Shown one piece after another: positions 52,178 to 64,000 of a DNA stretch of 64,000 nt. The DNA is taken from NCBI GenBank assembly GCA_948144175.1, contig CANXME010001989.1, positions 593,245 to 657,244 on the forward strand, in the 5' to 3' direction. A program made the position numbers and the translations under genes. The notes under the pieces are model-generated. The model made no database searches. It had not been told where the DNA came from and was given only the letters and a program-made list of their open reading frames with translations. This DNA comes from Closterium sp. NIES-65 (taxonomy: Eukaryota; Streptophyta; Zygnematophyceae; Desmidiales; Closteriaceae). Numbering within the stretch: position 1 is the stretch's first letter; each line of letters begins with the position of its first letter.

Positions 52178-52926
52178 CTGCTGGACACGGTCTCGGAATT
52201 AAACTTTTCCGACAAAACTACGCGCTGCGATCGGTTGCATGTGAAAGAGGCGTCGGACGTTTCCGAGCAAATCCCGGACTGACACGTCGCCATTCCGAGT
52301 TGGCCTGTCGCGGCGCGCGTATTGGGACTGCCCAGCGAGAAGCTACTAGAATGGCGATCGCCACATCTTGTACACCCTGTTTCGCGCTACACTGTCAATG
52401 GCTATACTAACTGATCGGATGTACACACATCAATGCGTCCAGGATGGTCCATGCACATATGATGTAAGCTCGTTTGCCCGCACTCAACCGTACCCAAAAG
52501 CAAGTTGTTTTTTAAAAACCGTTGTGTACCGTTCACCAGGAGTCCATTTGCCCGTCACTACCTGCAGTTCGGCTGCAAGCACGAGACCGCTACGTTCCAA
52601 GCAACAGTACACACTATAGCCTGTGAATCTCATTGTCAGTGTAGCGCAAAAAAAGGTGTACTCTTTAAAAAGGTCGTTTCGTTAGGCATGGACAAGCGGG
52701 TGGTGGGTACTAATTATTACATACGATGAAAGGTGTTTCACGTTGCAACTTGCCAGCCAGCCCCTTCCCTTACTGTACTGTACTGTATGCCTTGGAGAAA
52801 GGTCCAGTCCAGTTGCTCTGCCACACAGCGTGTTGGTGCGCCGACATCTGTGGGGGGAAGGGGGGGGAGGTTGGGGTGGCAGCAGCCAATTGCTGTGATC
52901 GACTCGTTGTCACCGCACTGCAACCA
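52178..52926. other. Upstream region of copy 2
   Basis: Presumed promoter side of copy 2. I see no convincing TATA box or gene, and no repeat apart from ordinary low complexity. Confidence 0.35.
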
Positions 52927-52931
52927 TGCTA

Positions 52932-53063
52932 TGTCAGAACTATATAGCTTATACTATTGTGTAGGCTATAGTGGGGTATCCCATAGGGGGTACAACCCAA
53001 TTAGGGTTTCCTATTTGTACTCACTTCTTTCATAGTCATTCCATTCTCGTTCTCTCTTTCACA
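52932..53063 (+). repeat. Element 3 5' LTR
   Basis: 132 bp, TGTCAGAACT...TTTCACA with the shared GGCTATAGTGGGGTA core. Confidence 0.95.
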
Positions 53064-53988
53064 TGGAATCAGAGCAGGTCCCCTACTAGGGACTGTTTCT
53101 TGGGCCCACCGAAGCGCGCCCCGAGGCGCGCGTCCTTTTTTTTTTAGCGACCCTTCGTGTCGCCCTCCCTAGCGGCCTGTCGAGCCGCCCTACCTTGCGG
53201 CCCCGCCGCCCTATCGCGCGGCCTCGCCGCCCTAAGTCGCGGCCTGCCCGCCGCCCTACTTCGACGGCCCCGCCGCCCTACGTCGTGCCCCGCCGCCCTG
53301 CGTCCCGGCCCGCCCGCCGCCCTACTTCGACGGCCCGCCCGCCGCCCTACGTCGCGGCCCCGCCGCCCTACGTCCCGGCCCGCCCGCCGCCCTACTTCGA
53401 AGGCCCGCCCGCCGCCCTACGTCGCGGCCCCGCCGCCCTCAGCTACGCGGCCCCGCCGCCTTCTGCTACGCGGCCCTGCCGCCCTCTGCTACGCGGCCCC
53501 GCCGCCCCTCGATCGCGGCCCCGCCGCCCTCTGCTACGCGGCTCCGCCGCCCTCTGCTACGCGGCCCCGCCGCCCTCTGCTACGCGGCCCCGCCGCCCTC
53601 TCCTACGCGGCACCGCCGCCCTCTGCTCCGCGGCCCCGCCGAGCCGCCCAGCATCAGCCGAGCCGCCCAGCAGCAGCCGAGCCGCCGCCGAGCCGCCGCC
53701 GCCTGAGCCGCCGCCCGGGCCGCCGCCGAGCCGCCGCCGCCTGCGCCGCCGAGCCGGAGCCGCCCGAGCCGCCGCCGAGCCGCCCAGCAGCAGCCGAGCC
53801 GCCGCCGAGCCGCCGCCGCCCGAGCCGCCGCTGAGCTGCGACCGAGCCGCCGCCCGAGCCGCCCGAACCGCCCGAGCCGCCCGAGCCGCCCGAGCCGCCC
53901 GAGCCGCCGTGCTGCTGTTCCTGAGCTGTGTTCTTCTGCTGCTGACCTACCCGACTCTCCCAGCCCGGTGAGACTTCCAGCTGCTGCC
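53064..53988 (+). other. Element 3 GC-rich leader
   Basis: Primer site then about 0.9 kb of GCGGCCCCGCCGCCCT and GAGCCGCCGCC repeats, parallel to the leader of element 1. Confidence 0.65.
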
Positions 53989-56900
53989 ATGGCCACCCCC
54001 AATGTTCTTACTTTTGACGCTGAGGGGAGGGCCATTGACTTTGCCGTCTGGATTGAAGACCTGCAGCTGTACTTACTGTGTGATGCGATAGATGAGGTCT
54101 CTCTTTTTGACTTTGTCTCTGGCGCTGTTCCTGCCCCACCTGCTGATGCTGACTCTGCCGTTCGCTCCAAGTGGGCGACCCGCGATGCTGCTGCACGTCT
54201 TGCTGTGCGTCGCCACCTCCCTTCCTCTGAGCGTGCCCACTTTAGTCAGTGCAAGACCGCTCAGGCCTTGTACGACGCTGTAGTTGCACGCTACTCCTCC
54301 CCTTCCTCCGCTACCCTTAGCCGCCTCATGCTACCGTTTCTCTTCCCTGACCTCGCTTCCTTTCCCACTGTCGCTGACCTCGTTACCCACCTCCGTGCTA
54401 GTGACACCCGCTACCGCGCTGCCCTTCCTGCTGAGTTCCGCGCTGCGAACCCTCCTCCCATGTACATCACCCTCTACTTTCTCGTCACCCGTCTCCCTGA
54501 GTCCCTTCGTGTCGTTAGGGACCAGTTTCTCTCTGTCTGTCCCACCACTCTCACTGTCGACCTCCTTGAGGAGTCCCTGCTAGCGGCTGAGAAGAGTATT
54601 GTCGCTGTAGGGGCCTCTCGGGGTGACCCTCGCACCCCCATCTTTGAGGGGTGTGGTCCTTCCCCCCTGCTGCCCTCTGTCGCCTCTGCCGCTGCGGCCG
54701 ACCTCACTGGTTTTGAGTCGGTCGGCGCGGCGTCTGCCCCCAGCGGCAGACGCCGCTCTGGCAAGAGCAAGGGGGGCAAGGGAGCGGGTGGAGCTCGAGG
54801 GGGCGGTGGAGGAGGCGGTGGGGGTGGCGGGGGGAGTGGGGGTGGCAGTGGGGGTGGTGGCGGGAGTGGAGGTACTGGTGGCGGCGGTGGAGGCGGAGGT
54901 GGCGGCGGAGGTGGTAGCGGAGGAGGCGGTGGGAGCGGTGGGAGCGACGGTCCTGGTGGGGGAGGTGGCGGTGGAGACGGGGGTGGCGGGTGGAGGCGGG
55001 GGTGGCGGTGGAGGCGGGGGTCGGAGTGGCTCGTCCCAGCGGAGCAGCTCTGGGGGTGGTCAGCGCCAGCAGCAGCAGCAGCAACAGCAGCAGCCGCAGC
55101 AGCAGCCACAGCAGCAGCAGCGCTCTCGCACCGTCCCCGGCCCTCAGCAGCTCCGTGAGTGGTACTTGCAGCGTCAGCGTGGTGGTGCGCTTGGTCCCTG
55201 CCCCTACGTTCTTCGCACAGGTGACCGTGCAGGGGAGAGGTGTGGAGGCGCCCACACAGCCCGCCGCTGCTTTGGCCGCCTGACCGACGCCTGGCGTCAG
55301 CAGTTTCCGGAGGCCGCTGAGATCCCCCGCTGGGGAGAGCTGTCTAGGGCTGGTGTAGCTATTTATGATCTTGATTTTGATGCTATTCTCTCTGCTATGT
55401 ATGCTGTGACTGGTAGTGATGAGGATGACTGTTACCGGTGTTTCCCGCCCGACCCGGGCATTGGTACTGCCGCGTCAGGTACTAGTGAGGCTGCTGCTCT
55501 AGGTGCCAGTGCGTCTGTGCTCTCAGGTGCTGGTGAGTCTGCCCTCTCAGGTACTGTGTCGGCTTCGGCCTCTCACACCTTCACCCTTGACTCTGGAGCG
55601 TCTCGCTCCTTCTTTAGGGACCGCACCACTCTCACGCCGCTGAGTCGGCCGGTTGCGGTGTCCCTGGCTGACCCCTCTGGGGGGCCTGTCCTGTCTCGCT
55701 TCTCCACTGTCCTCCCGTGTCCGGCGGCCCCCTCTGGCACCCTGACTGGTCTCTACCTCCCCTCGTTCTCGACGAACTTGGTGAGTGGTGCTGACCTCCA
55801 GGATGCGGGTGTCCACCAGTTCACCCCTGCTCGTCAGCGGGTGACCCACTGCACGGAGGCGGATACAGGTCGCCACCTGGCTACGTTTACACGTCGGCCA
55901 GGGTCGAGCCTGTACACACTGACCACTGCTTCTCCTCCAGGTGCTGAGTCTGGTAGGGTCCCTTCGTCTGGTCAGGTGTTTGCTGCAGCGTCCAGGTCTG
56001 GTCCTGAGTCTGCCCCCTGCTCGTGTCGTCGTCTGTCTCACGAGACCCTCCTCTGGCACCACCGCCTTGGCCACCCCTCTCTGCTTCGGCTCAGAGGCAT
56101 GGCCTCGCGAGTCCTTGTGTCTGGTCTTCCCCGGTCTCTCCCTCCCCTTCCTCCGGGCCCTGGCCCTACCTGTGTCCCCTGTGTCGAGGGGCGCCAGCGG
56201 GCTGCCCCTCACTCCTCCCAGTTTCCTCCGACAGAGGCCCCGTTGCAGACGCTTCACATGGACGTGTGGGGCCCAGCCCGCGTCCGTGGACAGGGTCAGG
56301 AGCGCTACTTCCTGCTGGTGGTTGATGACTACTCGCGTTACACCACAGTCTTCCCCTTGCGCAGCAAGGGTGAGGTCACTGCGGTGTTGATCGACTGGAT
56401 CCGCGCAGCTCGTCTCCAGCTTAGGAGGAGCTTTGGCTCTGACTTCCCTGTTTTGCGTCTGCACTCGGACAGAGGCGGAGAGTTCTCCTCTGGCCTCCTG
56501 AGTGCCTACTGTCGTGCACGAGGCATCCGTCAGACCTTCACGCTTCCGGACTCACCACAGCAGAATGGGATTGCTGAGCGCCGCATTGGCATGGTCATGG
56601 ACGTCGCTCGTACGTCCATGATGCATGCGGCTGCTCCCCATTTTCTGTGGCCGTTTGCGGTCAGGTACGCTGCGCACCAGATCAACCTCCACCCCAGGGT
56701 CTCTCGACCGGAGACCTCCCCAGCCCTGCTGTGGACGGGGAAGGTTGGCGATGCGTCGGCGTTCCGGGTCTGGGGATCTCGGGCGTTTGTTCGCGACGTG
56801 TCTGCGGACAAGCTGTCCCCTCGCGCTTCTCCCTGCGTCTTCCTGGGGTTCCCCCCCGACGCCCCTGGGTGGCAGTTTTACCACCCCACCTCTCGACGTG

Positions 56901-59900
56901 TTCTGTCCTCCCAGGACGTCACGTTCGACGAGTCGGTACCCTACTACCGCCTCTTCCCCTACCGCACTCCGTCCCTCCCCCCACCCCCGCTCTTCCTGGT
57001 ACCAGGTCCCCCCTCGGTAGTCCCCCTCCCCCCTCAGGGTCCTGCCCCTTCGGGTGTGTCCCAGGTAGACGCGGTCGAGCCTGTCGAGGTCACTGGTGAC
57101 TCTGGTGCTGCTGCGGGAGCTGAGCCTGGGGGTGCGGAGTCTGGGGGTGCTGAGCCTGGGGGTGCTGAGCCTGGGGGTGCTTGAGCCTGGGGGTGCTGTG
57201 CCTAGGGGTGCTGAGCCTGGGGGTGCTGCGTCTGGGGGTGCTGAGCCTGGAGGTGCCGAGCCTGGGGGTGCTGTGCCTGGGGGTGCTGAGCCTGGGGGTG
57301 CTGTGCCTGGGGGTGCTTCGTCTCGCCGGGAGCCACTCTCCCCGCAGGAGCTGCGTGAGTGGTTTGCCAGGCGCTGGAGGTGTGCTGCTGGTGCTGGTGG
57401 TTCTTCGGCTGCTGAGGGTACTGCTGCCTCGCGTCCCGCCGGTGCTAGTACTGTGGGTGCTGGAGCTACTGGGTCTGTGAGTTCTCCTGGAGCTGGTGCT
57501 ACTGAGGGTGTTGGCGCTGAGCCTGCCGTTGGCGGTCCGACTGACAGTGCTCCTGGTGCTGCTGCTGGAGGTTCTGGAGCTTCTGGTGGTGCTGCTGGAG
57601 GTGCTGCTGGAGTGGGTACTCCTGCCGGGGCTGCTGGTACTGTTCCTGCTGTTTCTGGTGTCGCCGCGCGGCCCCGACCTTACTTCGTTCCGCTCCTGCA
57701 GCAGGTTCTTGGTCTTCCGCCTCCTCCTCCTCCTCCCTTAGAGGGTCCGCAGCCTGTCCGGTCACAGCCACAGCTACAGCCTGCCTCCCCTTTGCCTGCT
57801 CCGTCTCCCTACACTGGTCCGACTGGAGGCCTTACTGAGCGTCGTGAGCCTGCGTCTCGTCCTGTGTCGCCTGTTCGTACTGAGCGCGCTAGTGGTCGCG
57901 GGTCGCGTCAGCGTCCTCCTCCTGTCCCTGGCACGCACCGGATGTCACTGCGTCCGTCCACTGCTCCTCTGCGTGCCCCTTTGCCTTCTCCTCCTGCTTC
58001 CTCTCTTCCTGCTCTTGCCGACCCGGAGTCGGACTCCCTTCGTGCTGCCAGTCCTACTGTCACGCGTCTCCTTGCTACAGCTGTCACTGACCCTTCCTTC
58101 GAGTCGTCTGCTGCGTCTGCCCTTGTCACTGAGCTTGTCGACTTTGCTGCGCGCTGTCGTCTAGACTACGCTGCCCGTCTTGTCACTGAGTCTGAGTCCG
58201 CCTGTCCTCCGTCCGTCGGGGGTGAGTGTGCCCTTGGCACGGACGTCCTTGAGGACAGGCAGGAGGAGTTCCAGTGTCTGGCCGCCGCTTCACCTCGTCT
58301 CGCGTCTGTACTGCTAGCCCCTGAGGGAGACCCGGATGCACCAGACATCCCGACTCCGCGCTCTTACGCGGAGGCGATAGAGGGTCCCTACTCCTCTCAG
58401 TGGCAGGCAGCTATGGATGCAGAGATGGCTTCCTGGAAGTCCACAGGCACCTACGTTGACGCTGTTCCCCCCCCTGGGGCGAACATCGTCAGTGGCATGT
58501 GGATTTTCAGGGTGAAGCGGCCGCCGGGTTCTCCGCCTGTCTTCAAGGCGCGTTACGTGGCTCGTGGCTTCAGTCAGCGGCAGGGGGTTGACTACTTTCA
58601 GACCTTCTCCCCCACCCCGAAGATGACCACTCTTCGGGTCCTGCTGCACGTTGCTGCTCACCGTGACTACGAGCTGCACTCTCTCGACTTCAGCACAGCT
58701 TTCTTGCAGGGCAGCCTGCACGAGGAGATCTGGCTGCGTCGCCCACCTGGCTTCACTGGGTCTTTCCCTCCTGGTACCCAGTGGAGTCTCCGGCGTCCAG
58801 TCTACGGTCTCCGCCAGGCGCCACGTGAGTGGCACGACAACACTGAGGACTACGCTCGCGGCACTTGGGTTTGCTCCTTCTACTGCCGACCCGTCGCTGT
58901 TTCTGCGCACCGACACCTCTCTGCCGCCGTTCTACATCCTCGTGTACGTCGACGACTTGGTCTTTGCCACAGCTGACACTGCTGGACTCGCCTACGTGAA
59001 GTCCGAGCTGCAGAAGAGACACACGTGCACTGACCTGGGTGAACTGCGCAGCTATCTTGGCTTGCAGATCACCCGGGACAGAGCACGCCGCACCATTACC
59101 CTGACTCAGTCACACATGGTGCAGCAGGTCCTTCAGCGCTTCGGCTTCACGTACTCATCGCTCAGGCCACTCCTCTGCCTACTCGCCACTCGCTCTCAGC
59201 TCTGCCTTCGGATGAGTCCGTAGAGTCGAGTGGCCCGTATGCAGAGCTTGTTGGCTGCCTCATGTACCTGATGACCTGCACACGACCTGACCTTGCATAC
59301 CCTCTTAGCATTCTCGCACGCTATGTTGCTCCTGGGAGACACCGACCAGAGCACATGGCTGCAGCGAAGAGGGTATTGCGCTACTTGTGCAGTACGTCGG
59401 GCATGGGGCTAGTGCTTGGAGGGCGCAGTCCAGTGGTCCTCACTGGGCACTGCGGACGCTTCTTGGGCTGACGACCAGGCTACGCAGCGGTCGTCACAGG
59501 GTTACACCTTCAGCCTTGGTTCCGGCTCTGTTTCGTGGCGGGCTACCCGCTCGTCTTCTGTTCTCGGCTCCAGTTTGTGAGGCTGAGATCTACGCCGGGG
59601 CTATGGCTGCACAGGAGTTACGCTGGCTCACCTACCTGTTGACCGACCTTGGAGAGCAGCCTCGTTCTCCTCCAGTCCTGTACGTAGACAACAAGGCCAT
59701 GCTGGCCTTGTGTCGAGAGCAGAGACTGGAGCACAGAACGAAGCACATTGCTCTCCGCTACTTTCTTGCTCGTGAGCTACAGCAGCGTGGACAGTTGCGA
59801 CTTGCGTACGTGGCCTCTGAGGCCAACACTGCCTGATGTCTTCACCAAGGCACTTGCGCCTTGTGATCATCAGCGTTGTTGCACGCAGTTGGGTCTTGTG

Positions 59901-59930
59901 CCTGTCTGGCCTCACTTGCTCTCCTCTTGA
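53989..59930 (+). pseudogene. Element 3 gag-pol, at least seven single-base shifts
   Basis: Starts at GCCATGG (53989) like element 1. Compared with element 1 the frame shifts within the Gly-rich part of gag (about 54980), at an extra T in the EPGGA repeat giving a TGA (57180), at an extra base near 58840, a lost base near 59160, and extra bases near 59451, 59575 and 59832. All domains are otherwise present (LDSGAS, DDE motifs, YVDD at about 58948, RNase H), and the codon at the gag-pol border is GAG, not TAG. It ends HLLSS-stop at 59930. Confidence 0.88.
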
Positions 59931-60142
59931 CCTTGCTTGTACCTTCGCCTATATATACTCTTGCTCTTGCTTACTTGACTCTTGTATATCTCTATATATG
60001 ATCTTGCATGTGAACTGGCCATGTGGCCTTGAACTTGTGCTCAGAATGTGTGGTGACTTTGTGATCCCACCCTGAGCTTTGCTTTGCTTTGCTTGACTGG
60101 TCTTGTGACCCCTTGTTCTCCCCCACTTTGCCTATGGGGGTG

Positions 60143-60274
60143 TGTCAGAACTATATAGCTTATACTATTGTGTAGGCTATAGTGGGGTATCCCATAGGGG
60201 GTACAACCCAATTAGGGTTTCCTATTTGTACTCACTTCTTTCATAGTCATTCCATTCTCGTTCTCTCTTTCACA
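60143..60274 (+). repeat. Element 3 3' LTR
   Basis: 132 bp, identical to the 5' LTR, preceded by the purine tract. Confidence 0.95.
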
Positions 60275-60279
60275 TGCTA

Positions 60280-62078
60280 ATCTATAGTGCAACTCGGGGA
60301 ACCGCGACCAAGCACCAATACTGAATAGCTCATCCGACAGAGTTCCGGCGGCCCAGTTTGCCAGGGACGACGTATGAGGTCGACGGGCCCAGCACCGCCG
60401 AGGCGGGGAAACTGCCGCGCGTGCCTGCTCGCCAGGCTGGCCCAGGGCTGGGCCGGAGCGCACGCCCGCCGCCCCTCAACCCCCCTGCGTAATTGAACAG
60501 CACCCCACGTTACCGGGTGGGGGGGCGGCGAACTCGCTCCACCTCGCGCGAGGGGAAGTAACCCTAGGGCGAAGGCAGCCCTCGCCGTGGCCCTGCCCTC
60601 GACGACCTAGTAACCCTCTCGCGCTGCCCCTACGGGCAGGCGAGGGCCCGGTGAAATACTGATGCTCCCCTCGGACCCTCGGCCAATTCGCGACCCCGCT
60701 GGCAGTGTGGACACGTGTCTGCCCAGGGACGACGCTACATGCCACCAGACCCCACGCCTACCCACGCGAGCGGACGTGATGGGGCCGATGTGGCCCCGGC
60801 GTCCGACGAGCGTGCGATTGAACGAGGTTGCTGCTCATCGTGCCGAGCCACTTCGGCCTCCGGGCCGGTTTTGGCCACCCGCCTTGGTCTGCGTCCGTCG
60901 TGCCTTATCTTTGTGGACGGAGTGACTGACGCCTCATTTTGCTCTTCTCATTTCGCCTTTCACATTTCTCACCTCTGCGCCTTCCTCCGTCTTGCTGCTG
61001 CTAGATAGCCTGTAGTGTCGTGCCTTTTGGTCGCCGGTAGTGTCGTGCCTTTGCAATCATGGAGTTGGATAGTGGCGCCGCTCACCCGACGCCGGGCGCC
61101 GCAACGCCGACGCCGTCCTCGGCGGACTTCCCCTTGTACTTCAACATGGGCCGTGGCCTCACCTTCTCTTTTGACGAGAAGGACTTCGCCGGTGCTGCGC
61201 GCCACGAAAAAATACTTCAACGAGCCTTGCTTCGCACTTGCGCTCAAGTGAGTCCCTCCTTCAGTCAAGGCGGAACCCTTGTCCACTTTTGCTTTCCGTC
61301 GACTTAGTAGCTCTTTTTTAACCCGCCGCCCCCGCCGACCTAGATGATGTTATTCGTTAGAACGAGTCTACTAATCCGGCGCTGCGAGTAGCGACGGTGT
61401 CCATGTCCATTTCCTGCCGACCTAGTAACTTCACTGTTCCGCGGACTTAGTACAGCATGATATAGCTCAGCCGACGAATTCCCCCGGCCATTTTCGCCGC
61501 ATAGAACCAGCGGTCATTTTTTATCCCGACGACCTATAGGATATTATTTGGAGCGCGTTACTAATTCGGCGTGCGAGTAAGCGACGGCGTCCGTGTCTCT
61601 TTTTCCCCCGCCGACCTAGTAACCTCATTGTTCCGCCGATTTAGTAACTACAGGCCGACTCAACGTTGCAGAATTAGTTACTACCGGTCGATAGGATTTC
61701 GGTCAACGAAAGGTTTTCACGCCTAGATTTGTCGTGAGAGCGTCCATGTCGGCGTTCAAGGCCGCTATCCTATCTACTTTCGCCGGCATCGAGTTCGCAA
61801 TCCTGAACCGATGCCACATGTCCCCACGAGTTCGTTGACTGCAGGTACATGTGGATTCGTGAAGCTCCGATGGACTTGAAGCCGTGGATCATAGGTGCAG
61901 CCGTCTTCGCGAGGCGATTAAGAAGAACGACCTCACCTGTTTTGAGTCGGTGTTCGACGCCGACATCGCCGTGCTACCTATAATCACGACTTGAGAAAGT
62001 GCGATGCTGCGTTGTCGTTGACGTCATGTTGGACTTCGATGTTTTATATCGGCGTCACATGGTTCATGTGCAGGATCG
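60280..62078. other. Unassigned segment between elements 3 and 4
   Basis: 60290-60660 is GC-rich and codes for nothing recognisable. An ATG frame at 61059 (MELDSGAAHPTPGAATP, 82 codons, with a GTGAGT-like donor near 61249) and another short one at 61747 (MSAFKAAILSTFAGIEFAIL) could be exons or gag pieces, but I do not recognise them. The phrase CGACCTAGTAAC or a variant recurs near 60602, 61337, 61418, 61613 and 61640. Confidence 0.35.
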
Positions 62079-62083
62079 GCCGC

Positions 62084-62212
62084 TGTGAAAGTGAACGAGA
62101 ATGAATGCACTATGAAAGAGTTGGGTACAAGTGCTAACCCTAATTGGGTTGTACCCCATATAGGCTACCCCACTACAGCCTACACAAAAGCATAAGCTAT
62201 AATGCTCTGACA
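62084..62212 (-). repeat. Element 4 3' LTR
   Basis: 129 bp, TG...CA ends on the minus strand, with GGCTGTAGTGGGGTAGCC and GGGGTACAACCC core motifs. Confidence 0.88.
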
Positions 62213-62425
62213 CACCCCCATAGGCAAAGTGGGGGAGTACAAGGGTCACAAGACCAGTCAAGCAAAGCAAAGCAAAGCAAGCTCAAGGTGGATCACAAAG
62301 TCACCACACATTCCGAGCACAAGGTCAAGGCCACAAGGCTAGTTCACATGCAGGAGTACATATATATATAAAAGGCTAGACAAGCAAGAGCAGGTGTATA
62401 TATATATGTAACAGTACAAGCAAGG

Positions 62426-64000
62426 TCAAGAGGTGAGCAAGTGAGGCAAGGCAGGCACAAGACCCAGCTGAGTACAGAAGCGCTGATGATCACAGGCGCA
62501 AGCGCCTTGGTAAAGATATCAGCAGTGTTGGCCTCAGAGGCCACGTACGCAAGGCACAGCTGACCACGCTGCTGCAGCTCACGAGCAAGGAAGTAGCGAG
62601 AGCAATGTGCTTCGTTTTGTGCTCCAGTCTCTGCTCTCGACACAAGGCCAGCATGGCCTTGTTGTCTACGTACAACACTGGAGGAGAACGAGGCGGCTCT
62701 CCGAGTTCAGTCAGCAGGTAGGTGAGCCAGCAAAGCTCGTGTGCAGCCATGGCCCCGGCGTAGATCTCAGCCTCACAACTGGAGCCGAGAACAGAAGACG
62801 AGCGGGTAGCCCGCCACGAAACAAGGCCGGAACCAAGGCTGAAGGTGTAACCCTGTGACGACCGCTGCGTAGCCTGGTCGTCAACCCAAGAAGCGTCTGC
62901 GTGCCCAGTGAGGACCACTGGACTCTGCCCTCCAAGCATAAGCCCCATGCCTGACGTACTGCACAAGTAGCGCAACACCCTCTTCGCTGCAGCCATGTGC
63001 TCCGGTCTGTGTCTCCCAGGAGCAACATAGCGTGCGAGAATGCTAAGAGGGTATGCAAGGTCAGGTCGAGTGCAGGTCATCAGGTACATGAGGCAGCCAA
63101 CAAGCTCTGGGTACGGGCCACTCGACTCTACGGACTCATCTGAAGGCAGAGCTGAGAGCGAGTGGCGAGTAGGCAGAGGAGTGGCCTGAGGCGAGGAGTA
63201 CGTGAAGCCGAAGCGCTGAAGGACCTGCTGCACCATGTGTGACTGAGTCAGGGTAATGGTGCAGCGTGCTCTGTCCCGGTGATCTGCAAGCCAAGGTAGC
63301 TGCACAGTTCACCCAGGTCTGTGCACGTGTGTCTCTTCTGCAGCTCGGACTTCACGTGGGCGAGTCCAGCAGTGTCAGCAGTGGCAAAGACCAAGTCGTC
63401 GACGTACACGAGGATGTAGAACGGCGGCAAAGAAGTGTCGGTGCGTAGAAACAGCGACGGGTCGGCAGTAGAGGGAGCAAACCAAAGAGCCGCAAGTGTA
63501 GTCCTCAGTGTGTCGTGCCACTCACGCGGTGCTGGCGGAGACCGTAGACTGGCCGCCGGAGGCTCCACTGGGTGCCAGGAGGAAAGACCCAGTGAAGCCT
63601 GGTGGGCGGCGCAGCCGATCTCCTCCTCGGCAGGCTGCCTTGCAAGAAAGCTGTGCTGAAGTCAAGAGAGTGAAGCTCGTAGTCACGGTGAGCAACTATG
63701 TGCAGCAGTACCCGAGAGTGGTCATCTTCGGGGTGGGAGAGAAGGTCTGAAAGTAGTCAACTCCCTGCCGTTGACTGAAGCCACGAGCCACGTACGCGCC
63801 TTCAAGACAGGCGGAGAACCCGGCGCCGCTTCACCCTGAAAATCCACATGCCACTGACGATGTTCGCCCCAGGCAGGGGAACCTCGTCAAGGTAGGTGCC
63901 TGTGGACTTCCACGAAGCCATCTCTGCGTCCATAGCTGGCCTGCCACTGAGAGGAGTAGGACCCTCTATCGCCTCCGAGCGTAAGAGCGCGGAGTCGGGG
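62426..64000 (-). pseudogene. Element 4 pol remnant (RT-RNase H)
   Basis: Reading leftwards: RT including YVDDLVFA (about 63405), then RNase H (GHADASWVDD, SSCEAEIYAG, YVDNKAM) and a stop near 62426. Single-base losses relative to element 1 occur near 63540, 63278, 62600 and 62490, so the frame is broken. Confidence 0.85.

Larger units (their letters stand above)
52932..60274 (+). mobile_element. Copia element 3, identical LTRs, frameshifted
   Basis: 7343 bp. LTRs 52932-53063 and 60143-60274 are 132 bp each and identical by eye. Target duplication TGCTA (52927-52931, 60275-60279) is perfect. Primer site TGGAATCAGAGC at 53064, purine tract ATGGGGGTG at 60134-60142. Same organisation as element 1, with a closely related product. 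Confidence 0.95.
62084..64000 (-). mobile_element. Copia element 4, 3' part, runs off the window
   Basis: 3' LTR at 62084-62212 (129 bp on the minus strand, TGTCAGAG...CTTTCACA), purine tract complement CACCCCCAT at 62211-62219, then the 3' end of pol. Closely related to elements 1 and 3. The 5' half and the second LTR are outside the window. Confidence 0.88.

Noticed and set aside
59387-59836. Independent gene on the right of element 3
   Set aside because: It is the RNase H end of element 3 in a shifted frame.

Overview
This is eukaryotic nuclear DNA, most likely from the green lineage and plausibly a streptophyte (charophyte-type) alga. It has GT-AG introns, GC-rich coding exons, Ty1/copia retrotransposons primed by a plant-type initiator-Met tRNA site, and a host gene built from plant-style L-type lectin and LysM domains. 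The species cannot be fixed from sequence alone. I saw no rRNA, no complete tRNA, no CRISPR and no operon structure.

Two copies of one host gene flank the window tail to tail. Copy 1 (+ strand, 2-13752) is cut by the left window edge. Copy 2 (- strand, 52177-40131) is full length. By hand, 12 exons can be joined in phase in copy 2 and 11 in copy 1; six internal exons have identical lengths and all compared splice phases match. The predicted product (about 1617 residues in copy 2 if one extra base is discounted) carries, in order: a hydrophobic N-terminal leader, a possible CBM4/9-like beta-sandwich region interrupted by Ser/Ala tracts, two L-type lectin domains, two EGF-like modules and four LysM or LysM-like modules. 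I know of no described protein with this order. It looks like a secreted or surface glycan-binding protein, with no kinase or C-terminal membrane segment in the window. The introns differ strongly between copies, are full of private minisatellites, and repeatedly duplicate exon ends together with their splice donors.

The 26 kb between the copies (13753-40130) is a nest of retrotransposons. Element 2 (copia, 14166-32545, decayed) has its 5' LTR split by a 10 kb insertion (14206-24224, ends TGTTGGG/CCCAACA, 5-bp duplication). That insertion holds a young copia, element 1 (15357-22785, identical 132-bp LTRs, gag and pol open except for one in-frame amber codon). To the right lie a minus-strand copia 3' remnant with a long CA tract (about 33150-33830), a truncated copia (element 5, 33854-36256), a small internally deleted copia derivative (36691-38127) and a Ty3/gypsy-like gag remnant (38600-39010).

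Right of copy 2 lie element 3 (copia, 52932-60274, identical LTRs but many single-base frameshifts), an unassigned 1.8 kb segment, and the 3' part of element 4 (minus strand, 62084 to the window end). Smaller elements are a 397-bp TRIM in intron 2 of copy 1 (1928-2324) and a 620-bp MITE-like insertion in intron 3 of copy 2 (47971-48590).
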